DNA from: Cryptomeria japonica
Taxonomy: Eukaryota; Streptophyta; Pinopsida; Cupressales; Cupressaceae
Assembly (NCBI RefSeq): GCF_030272615.1
Contig: NC_081410.1
Span: 119,412,640 to 119,476,639, forward strand
Length of the DNA: 64,000 nt
Reading direction: 5' to 3'
The notes beneath the pieces are model-generated. The model saw only the letters and a program-made list of their open reading frames with translations. It made no database searches and had not been told where the DNA came from. This document shows positions 47,672-57,656 of this stretch, one piece after another. A program made the translations under genes and the position numbers. The stretch's first letter is position 1. The number at the start of each line of letters is the position of its first letter.

Positions 47672-50297
47672 CTAAAATTCTGGTGGATCATCAAAATCAA
47701 GCCTCTTCGGCGCAGTACACAGCTCTGTAGATGGCTGCAAAACCACAATTCAAAAGCAAAGTTAGAATTCTTTTGTAGAAAATAGTTCACAATTGACATC
47801 ATAAGTATGTATTTAACTTTAATTCCTTTGCAATTGAAATGTAGATTACCTCATCGGCTAATCCAGGAGCTAATGTCTTCACTCTCCTCTCCTTGTCACT
47901 CTTAGGAGTTTTCTTGAAGACATACTTAAATGGATCCATGTTATGGTTGTACCGCGAACAAGTCTATTGTAGATTAAATGTACAATTAATAAAATGTACT
48001 AACATAAATATATCAAAAACACTTAAAAGTTATAATATAGAGAACAATGACGTACCTGTGCCTCATATGCTTCTCCAATGGACTGAGGATGGCTCACCAT
48101 CAATGTAGAAACGATCGCTATTACCTATACAAAAAATGTACAAAGATTAAATACAATTAATATAATGATAAGTATTGAAGGTTGAAAACAATTAATTTTA
48201 CATATCAAACAAAAGTGTACCGGATCCTGATATGCTTCTCCAGTGCAAGGAGGAGGGTTCGCCATTGACGAAATAGGTATGGATATTTGTTGTATGAAAA
48301 AAATATAAGATTATAATATATCACAAGTTCACATGTACGCGTGCATATAATCATGAAATCGAGAAAATAAAGTAGAGATACATACCTCCACCCTCTCTTG
48401 ATTCGTGGGTGAATCAGGTGCATTCAACATATCCACAAAGCTCAGTGGCCGTTGTACATGTAAAATAGACAAAAAACACTAATCAATCTACAAACCCCAA
48501 CTAATACTTGATTTCAACATTTTCAAACAATTGTACAACTAAAAATATGTTCAATTACCTTCTTCACACGTTTTGGCATCTTCGAGATATTCTTTTTCTT
48601 CGGACGAGCCCTAGACGCGGAGGGGGTGCCCTAAAAACAAAAAATTAACATGAGATATTAGTACAGATAATAAATTAAACATAATTTTAAAATTCTAAAA
48701 TGAAATGACTTGCATATTCCATCAAAACAATACATAAAAAGAGTTGTACAAAATATGATACCGTATAGCCTTGTAGGCCAAAATCGATCGCCGACAGCAT
48801 GATGTCATCAATCTGGGACATTTCGTCCCCTGTCAACACCTACAAACCAGAAATTGGACCAAGCATTAAAGATAGTTAGTATATCTTGTATTTTTTTGAA
48901 TTCAAAGTGTACTATTCTATTTTAACATGTTTCAAAATTTATACCTCAGGCGTCGAAGTTGCAGCTGTGGTAACTGGGGGAGGTGTATGGGATACCGCTG
49001 CTGCATCCTGAAATGCATATTATTTGTCTCAATTTAAATCGATGTATAAATAAAAATTCATTTATGTAATTACAAAATTAAAGTGACTGATAAATAAAAT
49101 GTTCTGAATTCAAACCAACACACTTGTGGCTGTGGCTCATGGGCAAACACCATGTCCATCAACTCATCTGTTAGCGCGACATCCTCAACCGTGTGAGCCT
49201 GACATCTACAACCACAAATCATGCATAGATGATGTGAGTATCCATCTGCACTGGCTACATCATCTATCCACGAGCATATCCTCGAGCAACTGACACACAT
49301 ATGCTCGATGGGCTCTCTGTCACCCTCTAACGACCCATCATCCAATACAATAGGGTGTGCTAATGATGTCCCATGCTGGATGATGGCACCAGTCAATGTT
49401 GTGGCCGCCTAAAGAGTCTGCAGCTCCATCGACTCTTTCAGCTCTAATGGGACAGCCTGATGCACCTTGGGTTTGGGTGCTAGGGGGCGGCGACTCTCCG
49501 CGGCTAATCGCCTACAGGCTCCAGGTCTATCTTGGGCAGAGCCACCACCTCTACCATGAAACTCTCTCATGTCAAAATAATTTGAGTGCACATTGAGCAC
49601 AAACTCACAATATATTTTTCTCAAAAAATATAATGGCACCTCATAATTATTACAAGGTGGATCGTCAAAGACCATCCACCACCTCTGCCAAAAAAGATTC
49701 TTCATCTACACATTGGTACACCAATGTATGGGAAACCTCTTTGCATTAGGAGGTAAAGACTGACCAGTTTTGGGGTCAACAAAAAGGGCACATATTTGTT
49801 GTTTAGAAATATTTTTGTTTTTCACTCCATCGTATGATAGCCCATTGGCATAGAATTGACGACACCTATCCCTAAAACTTCCCCATTTGGTAATTTTTGT
49901 GGAAATAGCTATGGCACCACTAGCTAATGTTTCTAGGCTAGTGGCGAGGGATTGATGATGGTCAAGCTTAGAAGTTTTCAATTTTACAATCAATCTATTG
50001 ATTTTGGATGTATTTTGCCCTAACTGATTAATTAATTCTTCCTGTGTTTCGGCTGTGCGGTCAAAAGGAGGAATTGGGGGTTGTTCTTGTGTGTTTTCAG
50101 GAGGTGCATTTGGTTGTTCTTGTGGGTTTTCAGGAGGTGCATTTGGTTGTTCTTGTTCTGGATTAGAAGAATCTGGTTTTTGAAACAAAAAATGAAAAAA
50201 CCTAATCAAAATTAATGAAATTAAATTCAAAATGTAAAACAAATTGCATAAACCAGAAAGAAAGACAAAAAAAAAAAAAAAACTAACCTTGATCCAT
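47672..50297 (-). pseudogene. Multi-exon gene of unknown function in the TTAA element (one in-frame stop)
   Basis: Convergent with the transposase. Proposed minus-strand exons: 50288-50297, 49466-50172, 49124-49408, 48945-49007, 48762-48839, 48559-48630, about 48386-48451, about 48221-48285, 48056-48124, 47850-47963, 47672-47734. Apart from the first, the exons join in phase 0. The protein starts MDQDSSNPEQEQPN and has a Pro/Gln/Glu-rich repeat (NAPPENPQEQP), a helical stretch, and WQRWWMVFDDPPCNNYEVP with FLRKIYCEFVLNVHSNYFD. A Cys/His-rich block follows (CVSCSRIC, HHLCMICGCRC), then an acidic segment, a basic ARPKKKNISKMPKRVKK stretch like a nuclear signal, and the end KRLDFDDPPEF. TAG at 49706-49708 interrupts exon 2, and the acceptor near 48452 reads AA instead of AG. 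I recognise no named family; an accessory DNA-binding role is inference. Confidence 0.55.
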
Positions 50298-50420
50298 AGC
50301 TTGAGGACAAATTTTGCACCCCATTCGCGGTTTAGGTTAGAAAATGGGAAAAAAAGAAAGTAAAAAATGCGCTTTTCGGGTAAATGAGGACCCAGTTTTT
50401 TTTTAAAACTTTTTTCATCA

Positions 50421-50630
50421 AGCACCGCATACATGGTTTTACTAGGATTATTAGTGCGTATGCGCTCATTTTCCTATAAGCAGCACGTACGCGCTAATTT
50501 TCCTAGGCGTAGCACGTACGTGCTCAGTTTCCTAAGCTCAGCGCATACGCGCTACCTTTTCTAGGCTCGGGAAGAACAAACCTAAGCACGTACGCGGGAA
50601 TTTGAAATTTTAAAACCGCGTACGTGCTGC
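50421..50630. repeat. Right subterminal array, 29-bp period, GCGTACGCGC motifs
   Basis: Motifs begin at about 50421, 50453, 50482, 50511, 50540, 50585 and 50614: AGTGCGTATGCGCTC, AGCACGTACGCGCTA, AGCACGTACGTGCTC, AGCGCATACGCGCTA, AGCACGTACGCGGGA, CGCGTACGTGCTG. Four successive starts are exactly 29 bp apart. The array ends about 65 bp from the right end of the element and may overlap the promoter of the minus-strand gene. Confidence 0.88.
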
Positions 50631-50655
50631 CTGTTTTTCCAATTTTTTTTGGGTG

Positions 50656-50694
50656 GTGTCCACTTTTCTGACCACCATCTTTGTGCACACACCC
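50656..50694 (-). repeat. Right terminal inverted repeat
   Basis: Read inward from 50694 it begins GGGTGTGTGCACAAAG and runs to AGTGGACAC, matching the left end apart from two mismatches and the missing G-rich insertion. Confidence 0.85.
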
Positions 50695-50698
50695 TTAA
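50695..50698. other. TTAA target-site duplication, right copy
   Basis: TTAA follows the right terminal repeat directly and matches the left copy at 22403-22406. Confidence 0.7.
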
Positions 50699-53600
50699 TG
50701 GAGATCTAATTGATAATAAAATCCTTGATAATTATAATTTTCATGAATTGATGTTCGTGTATCCTCTTGTATGTACTTATATGCTCATGTATATTATGTA
50801 TTCTTTAATATGCATTCTTGTGTTTCAATGTGATTTTGGACAATGTGAATTGCAGAATTATCAAGTGGTTAATGCATAGAATGATGCTTCAGTAAGCCTA
50901 TGAATGTATCATATCATTCACCTACTTGATTTTTTTATGATTTTATGGACAATGCTAAATATGGAAGAATAGAGAAGGGTAAGTTTCCAAAGAAGTGAAA
51001 ATATCTGCTTTAACTTATCTACTAATAGTCATCTTAAAAAGATGCTTTGGCTAAAGCTTTTGAAATCATTTGTTAATAACAATTGTGTTTCTTACTCCTG
51101 CTAAATTTAGATAGCTAGGCATCCTCGTGTAGGTTTGGGTATTCTTTGAGTTAGGAATGATTCTAGGGAAGTGTCAAATTGCTTGGTTGTGTGAAAAAAC
51201 ACTTCGACAATGTTCTCTCTCATGGTGTGCTTGAGGGAGATAGATGTTAGAAGTTCTTTCTAGGGTTGTCTTCATGATTGGTATTTTATGTATTCATTAT
51301 ATTCAACCTTATGGTCTCTTGTAAAGGAATTTATTTCCTTATGTATTAACTTTTTATTGACTTATGTATTCGAACATTATGTTGAAACGTAATTTCATGT
51401 CTCTATTCTTTTGTATGTTGCGTAAGATGCTTTAATTATTGATTAATTATGTGTATTTTTTAGATTATGTTAATTTAATAATATGGAGGTCCTTACAATA
51501 TTATTTTGTCATGTACAAAACACTTATAAAAGAAATAATGAAAGAGATATAATATAAATCAACCACATGAAAGAGAATGTCATAGATATACCCTGGTAAA
51601 ACCCTTTTGAGAAAAAAATAGCCTCCAAGGCATTGAACAAATGTATTATTAAGCAACAATAAACTTGGTCTAATACATAATCAAGTTCTTACCTCCATGG
51701 AGATCAACACCATCTTCCTCTAGTAGAAATTTGACAACATAACATATTAAAACCTCTTCTCTTATGTATTCATCTCAAACCCTAGATATATAAACTCGTG
51801 AAATATTTAAAAACACCACAAGTCATTACCACAAGCGCAAAAATGGTCTTGAAATACCATGGTTAATATATATATGAACCAGATTTCATTATTTGTAATT
51901 TAACACCTTTATAAAGAGACCTTATAGCATGTCATAATATGTATCATAAATGGGTCAAAACCAAATCCACTTTTTTACCTCCCTCTTAATCATATTGTCA
52001 ATGAAATTTCATCCCCTTTTGGTCAAATAGATGATCCTATATCTTCCCCTTTGTTACAAACCCTAAATAGAGAAACTAAAGGGTCCCCCCCTTCATTTTT
52101 TCTTCCACAAGCTCATAGCCAATACAATATATTTGAATGCCTTGTGTTGGTCTCTAACGATGGATAGACAACTGGGTATGACACCTCAACTCAGATACAT
52201 GATATCTTTACTGAGTAGCCATCAAGTTCCATCATTAAAGCTCATTTATATTAATTAGCTTAGAGACATATGACTTGAAATGGGATAGCACAATTTGTGC
52301 ACTAAGATATTTTTGAGAACTATGGTATCCTGACTTTAAACAACTCAAGTGCTAAAATGAATATTATGAAGAAAATACACCTAATGTTTCTTAATTGCAT
52401 TCTATTACAAAGAAACTTAATTGAAACTCATTTTGAAACAACAAACCTTCTAAGTAATAAAGACAACTAGTTGGTTATGCCTTCCCTACAGGAACACTCA
52501 CAAAATTATAGTTTTGCATGGCTGCAAAAACAGTCAACTGTTAAAATGAATAGAAATAGAATGGGAACAACTGGAAAATAAATGTGCAAAAAACAATTAG
52601 ATAGAATCCTCACCAAGTTGGCCCCCTTGGATGAGTCTTCTTAAGTGTTAACTGTAATATCAGATACTACACATTCATAAGTACATCATCCATTCATGCG
52701 GATAATAGATAGAACTATACTTAGTATTTATTTCAAATGCTTGAACAACAAATTAGAAAGTACACAATTTCTTGAACCACCTTTTTAAGAAAGGCTGGGA
52801 GAATTTATAGAAAACAAAGGCTACAACTTATTAACTACAACACTTGCTCCACTCCTAACAACTAAGAGGAGGGCTTTTATTGAAAGCATAAAATCTAGGA
52901 ACAAGAAGATTGAAATAGAGTAGGACTCTATTCCGCATTACTTCAATTGCATCTTTCTCCTATATATGATCTACCAACAGACATGGAAAGTAAATTAAAG
53001 GATAATTGTCCTTTAACTAATCTGCAAAGCCTCTGAATTGTTACAACAGTTGGTTGGTTGTCTGTAACAATTATGACTCCTTCCCTACTCTATTGTCCTT
53101 GACCCTTTCAAAGCTCTACCACATCTCGGTGACTGCATTTACTCCATCCCAACTACTTCAAACTTTTCAATATGCTACATCCACCAAGCTTAACATGAAA
53201 AGATCCTAACATATTCATAATTATTTAAAATACAACATTTAGCACCATTTATAGACAAAAACATATTTATATGGCATTCGTATGGCATCCATGGTATCAT
53301 CATAAAAGTCTTAAGATATAACGGGTTTCTTCAACAATATGGCTTCTAAAACAGTTTTGACCACAAAGTTCATGTCTTCAAAATACAAAATAAAGTCTTA
53401 AAATAACATAAAAACTCTGAAATAAAAAATCATAAAATGGAGCTCATCACATTTTATATATTATCTTCACTGTGACATTTTTATTCAAATTGATTTTAAC
53501 CAAGCATTCCATTTGGACAACATAGCCACCTCCATAAAGATTATAAAGTTATGAACAAAAACTAACTCATTTTTTGATTAATTTTAATGGATATTAGATC

Positions 53601-54535
53601 CGTGTAGTTATGCCATTCATCAATATTCACAACAATGTCCTTATTTTTCACTTACATTCTCTTGAGTGGAGATTTAATCACCTTAAACAAGCTCATGGCC
53701 TATTTAACAAGGAGGCTCGACACCTTTTCTATTTTAATTGAAACATAGTTGTGAGTGGATCCCCATCATATATATCATGCCCTTCCCATTCACAACTAAC
53801 TCTAGTTATATAACTCATGTTTATCCCCTTTCATAAATTTAGTCTATTTGGCATATAGGTTACAACCCATGAAGTTGTAGATGCCTATTCTAATAAACAA
53901 CCCTTCTAGTCATTTTGCTTCAATTATAATGCTTAAACATTATCATTATAGACAACTATAAGCCACGTGAGTTAATAACATACACAACATGACTTAATTT
54001 TCTTACCATTTTTTATGGTGCACTCAACTTCCTTTACCAACCCCTTGGTTAGGCATGGTCAATTACTCTTGGTAGGCACCTATATGAAGGAGTTTCTCAC
54101 CACTTCCCTAGGTGGTGGGTTCCTCATTCTAATATTCATCATGACATAACTTCAATATAACCTAAGATGAATCCATCCTAAAATCCAATAAATATTTTTT
54201 TAGGTTATAGTGGCTCCTAATGTCTAATCTTTATATCTTATTAAGTATTCTTGTTCTCATAGTTGGAGACCCATCATGAATTGGAATTAATTGAGATCAC
54301 ATTAGATGTGTTCTTATTTTCAAGCATTGAGGTTAATAATTTCAATTGATGTAGTTTTTAGGAAATTATGTTAGTCATCACATGGGTGTTTAGGTTAGCT
54401 ACCAAGTTGTTGAGAAACAACTTAATATTGTTGTTAGAGTATATTATTGTTATTTGTATGAGTGATTGTAGGAATCTGAGTAGTTGGAACTACTCATATT
54501 ATTAAAGAGTGGTACCTATATTATAGGAGATTAAA
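50699..54535. other. Intergenic DNA between the two large elements
   Basis: About 3.8 kb of AT-rich DNA. I see no motif-bearing frame, no clear repeat array and no RNA gene. Confidence 0.5.
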
Positions 54536-55332
54536 TGTAGACACCTAAAATTGTCATGTCTAATTAAATAAATATTTTATTTATTTAATTAACTAAGCCT
54601 AATTCTTCTATTAATTAAATAAATCTTTATTTATTTAATTAATTCATTTATCCTCTTCTAACCTTATTTCTCATTTAAATAAATACATTTATTTATTTAA
54701 ATTATCCTTTTCCTAAATTAAATAAATATCTTATTTATTTAATTGATCCTACTTCTTCTATTAATTAAATAAATCTTTATTTATTTAATTAATTCATTAG
54801 CCTTTTCTACCCATGACACATGTCATTCATCTCTTAATTCATACACTACCTACCCATTTCATTATTTTATTATTTCTTTTACCTACCCTCTAATCATAGC
54901 TGACCTCCTTTTACACCTCTCAATCTTATCCCTCCATTTCATATAGTGTCTTCTATTTAAGGAGATGCTTCCTTCATTATCAAACCCTAATCATTCATCC
55001 TAATCAAGCATCCTAATGACTTAATGCCCTAATGATCATTTTGACTACACTACGATCCTACTTGCAACCACATTCCGTTCTTTGTTGAGCTCTTGTGCAC
55101 ATAAAATCTGAGAGCAAATATATCAAGCAAAATCAATGGAGATAGGAAGAATGGAGATCAAAACCCTATTGGACATGTGATGGTATAATATTTGTGATTT
55201 CATGTGATTTGCATTGTCTTAGGTAATCTTCATATGTTATGGTGGATCTTTGTTGTTGTTAGGCTAGGGTTTTGTGGTTGAATTCATTTAGCCTTTCAAT
55301 ATTGTTATTGTTATCCATTTTCACCATATACA
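54536..55332 (+). repeat. 5' LTR of the second Tat element (797 bp)
   Basis: TG...CA boundaries deduced from the TGTAG start, shared with the other Tat element, and from the primer-site sequence just after 55332. U3 holds about six ATTAAATAAAT/ATTTATTTAAT palindromes (54.56-54.80 kb). CTATTTAAGG near 54953 may be the TATA box. The partner LTR is outside the window, so boundaries rest on one end only. Confidence 0.85.
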
Positions 55333-55355
55333 TTTTGGCACGCCCGGTGGGACTC
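55333..55355 (+). other. Candidate primer-binding site of the second Tat element
   Basis: TTTTGGCACGCCCGGTGGGA directly follows the LTR. It differs from the site in the first element, so the two families may use different tRNA primers. Confidence 0.65.
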
Positions 55356-55439
55356 TTGTCCCTTTGCATTTAACCTCCTTGTTGCAGATCTTGTGTTTTT
55401 GAAGTTGTAGATCAGACATTTTCGACAGCATTTTTGGTA

Positions 55440-55800
55440 TTTTTGCGTCTGCGCACTTTCGGATCGCGTTTTTTATTTTCAGGCGCGTCTGAGACAACTT
55501 GATCCGCATCTGTGTTTTGGAAATATTTCATTTTGCAGGTTCCAGGGATCCGCGTTTGTGTTACAGAAGCGCGTCTGTGTCATTTTTACCCGCGTCTGTG
55601 TTTTTCCAATATTTCATTTTGCAGGTTCCAGGGAGGCGTGTCTGTGTTACATAAGCGCGTCTATGCCATTTTTACCCACGTCTGTGTCTGGAAAGAGCGT
55701 CTATGGTTTTTACTCACGTCTGTGCCTCACAGAACCGCATTTGTGTCGCAGAGTCGCGTCTGTGTCGGGGGTAATCGCGTCTGTGTATTGCCTGTTTCAA
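55440..55800. repeat. First cluster of CGCGTCTGTGT motifs in the leader
   Basis: About fourteen copies or variants of CGCGTCTGTGT, often 19-22 bp apart (for example near 55633, 55654, 55676, 55694, 55713, 55734, 55753, 55773). Spacers are not conserved. Part of the cluster was enlarged by a tandem duplication of about 83 bp marked by TTTCATTTTGCAGGTTCCAG. Confidence 0.9.
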
Positions 55801-57004
55801 AATTTTGAAATTTTATTGATTCAGTTTTCGGATTTGGCATTTAGGGTTTCAGATCTGGTTTATTTTGAGCTAACATTTTCAGATCTAGCTAACAAAAGTG
55901 GTGCAGCTTGCCTTGGAAGCTAAATCGTTTGGTTGAAGGCCCCTATTTCACAAAGTCTTTTGGGTTTTAAAAATTTACCTAACTTGTGTGTTTGCAGGAA
56001 GGGGTGATTATTTCAAACAACCCAAACTACTAACAACCTTTTGTTGCAGGTCCTTGGCAAGGGTTTTTGGATTTTTATTGTGTGCCTTGTTTTCATAGAC
56101 TAGCAAACACTTCCATTGGTGCACTAAAATTGAATCATTGTCTTTTGTGTCTTGAGCAATAGGCTCTTTTTGTTTAATCTTTAGAGGGCCTGTCTTCTCG
56201 TGTGGTCATTAGGACTACTAGTGAGAAGAGAACGACCCAAGTGGTAGCGAGGAAAACCCACCTCATCCGAACCACTATAATCAAATGTATTCATGGTGAA
56301 AACTATGAATAACGTGTGCTGATTAGTTCATACTGACACTATGTCTCCCCATAAACCCGTTTGATCAAATTTATTTGATCAGTTGTAGGGCGTAACCCCT
56401 ACCGGCTGGGAGCCTTCTGTATTTACAGAGCTGAAAGTGCCGCATGTATGGCCACACAAGCGGATGCCCTTACTAGCACCATTTTGTTTTAGAGGCCCAA
56501 ATCCTTCTAGTTGTTGGGGCAGGAGGTCAGACCTCTGGTAGCGGCCCAAACACATACGGTTCTTAGTAAAGATACAAAGTTCGCCATGGGGAGTTTTCAT
56601 GGGGACTGATGCTTGGCTGACCCGAGAAGTGAGTGCCGAGGGTGGAGCCAGTGAGGTCAAGCATCTAAGTATCCGCTCTGAATAGCGTAGCCTCGGGGGT
56701 AAAACCCCATGTGGGATCAACAACTATTGTCTTGGCCAGCCATAAGAATTGTGATTGACTTATGTTAAACATTCAAAACATTCAAGACCAAACAGCAAAA
56801 ACATTGTGTCTTTTGTGTCTTCAAGTGTATGCAAAACAATTTTACATCAAACAACACACTTTTCTTGGAGTCATTGTCAGTCTAAACACTTGCAAACATT
56901 GAGTCCTCATCAACATTGTGTTCTCTTGTCACGAAAAACAGTCAAACAATCAGATTTGGTCACAACAAAACGACTTCACAGATTGGAAAAAATTGCACAA
57001 ATTT
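55801..57004. other. Leader segment between the two motif clusters
   Basis: Noncoding. The part from about 56.16 to 56.76 kb is more GC-rich, with CCGGCTGGGAGCC, GGCCACACAAGCGG and GTAGCGGCCCAAAC, and could fold as structured RNA. Frames on both strands have no recognisable family features. Confidence 0.5.
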
Positions 57005-57175
57005 TACAGAAACGCGTCTGTGTCTGTTTTAACCACGTCTGTGTTGTCTAGGCGCGTCTGTGAAGGGCAGAATAGCGTCTGTGTTTATAACAGCGTCTGT
57101 GTTAAATAGAAACACATCTGTGTCGGGTAATCGCGTCTGTGCAGTATACAGGCGCGTCTGTGTTCAAAATTGCAA
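57005..57175. repeat. Second cluster of CGCGTCTGTGT motifs in the leader
   Basis: Eight copies or variants within 170 bp, again at about 20-bp spacing (ACGCGTCTGTGTC, CCACGTCTGTGTT, GGCGCGTCTGTGA, TAGCGTCTGTGTT, CAGCGTCTGTGTT, ACACATCTGTGTC, TCGCGTCTGTGC, GGCGCGTCTGTGTT). Confidence 0.9.
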
Positions 57176-57656
57176 AAAAAATTTACAATCCAGCAAACAA
57201 AAAGAAATCGGTTTCGGAATACTTGAGCTTCCTAGGTCATTTCTCCAGGTTTCATCTAGCATTCAACCTGTCTTTGGGTCTCACAAAATCCATCATTGCT
57301 TTACATCTTGCTTTACATTCACACTTGTCTAAACTTGAGTCAAAAGGTCATTTGCTTGTCCTCACTATACTTTGTCAACACATTACATACAACAACACTT
57401 TGCTAGGTGGTCCCTCATCAAGGTTTCTTACCTTTGGGTCTCATTTGGTCTTACTTAGGGTCAAGGTTAGCTTACCTCATCAAGAGAAACTATCCTCTCT
57501 TTGGAAGTCACACCTACTCTACTACATACATACTTGGTCTTACACTTTGGACATTGCAAGTACACCTCAGATTCATTTACACTCCATACAACTCTTGGTC
57601 TTCCATACTTTTTACATTTTCATCTAGTCTCACACATCTTGGTCAATACCTAGTTC
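57176..57656. other. Leader end before gag
   Basis: Pyrimidine-rich noncoding stretch directly upstream of gag. Open frames here are short and without recognisable family features. Confidence 0.5.

Larger units (their letters stand above)
22407..50694 (+). mobile_element. Large TIR DNA transposon with TTAA target duplication, carrying a nested LTR element
   Basis: The ends are inverted repeats. The left end starts GGGTAAGTGCACAAAG at 22407 and the right end, read inward from 50694, starts GGGTGTGTGCACAAAG. TTAA flanks both sides (22403-22406 and 50695-50698). Total span is 28.3 kb, of which 16.09 kb is a later LTR retrotransposon plus its 5-bp duplication, leaving about 12.2 kb. Contents from left: TIR, 29-bp-period palindromic repeats, a CT microsatellite, a DDE-like transposase gene (plus), a 359-bp minisatellite, a convergent multi-exon gene (minus), a second set of 29-bp repeats, TIR. 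TTAA duplications are known for piggyBac, Kolobok and Sola3. The protein does not show piggyBac signatures that I recognise, so superfamily assignment is open. Confidence 0.85.

Noticed and set aside
51520-51660. ACCCTGGTAAAACCC-type phrase considered as a Copia or SINE end
   Set aside because: No paired LTR, A-tail or target duplication was found around it.
55512-55923. Frames through the GCGTCTGTGT cluster
   Set aside because: Periodic VCVTEAR/ASVSG-type translations come from the DNA motif; there is no family match and the region is a retroelement leader.
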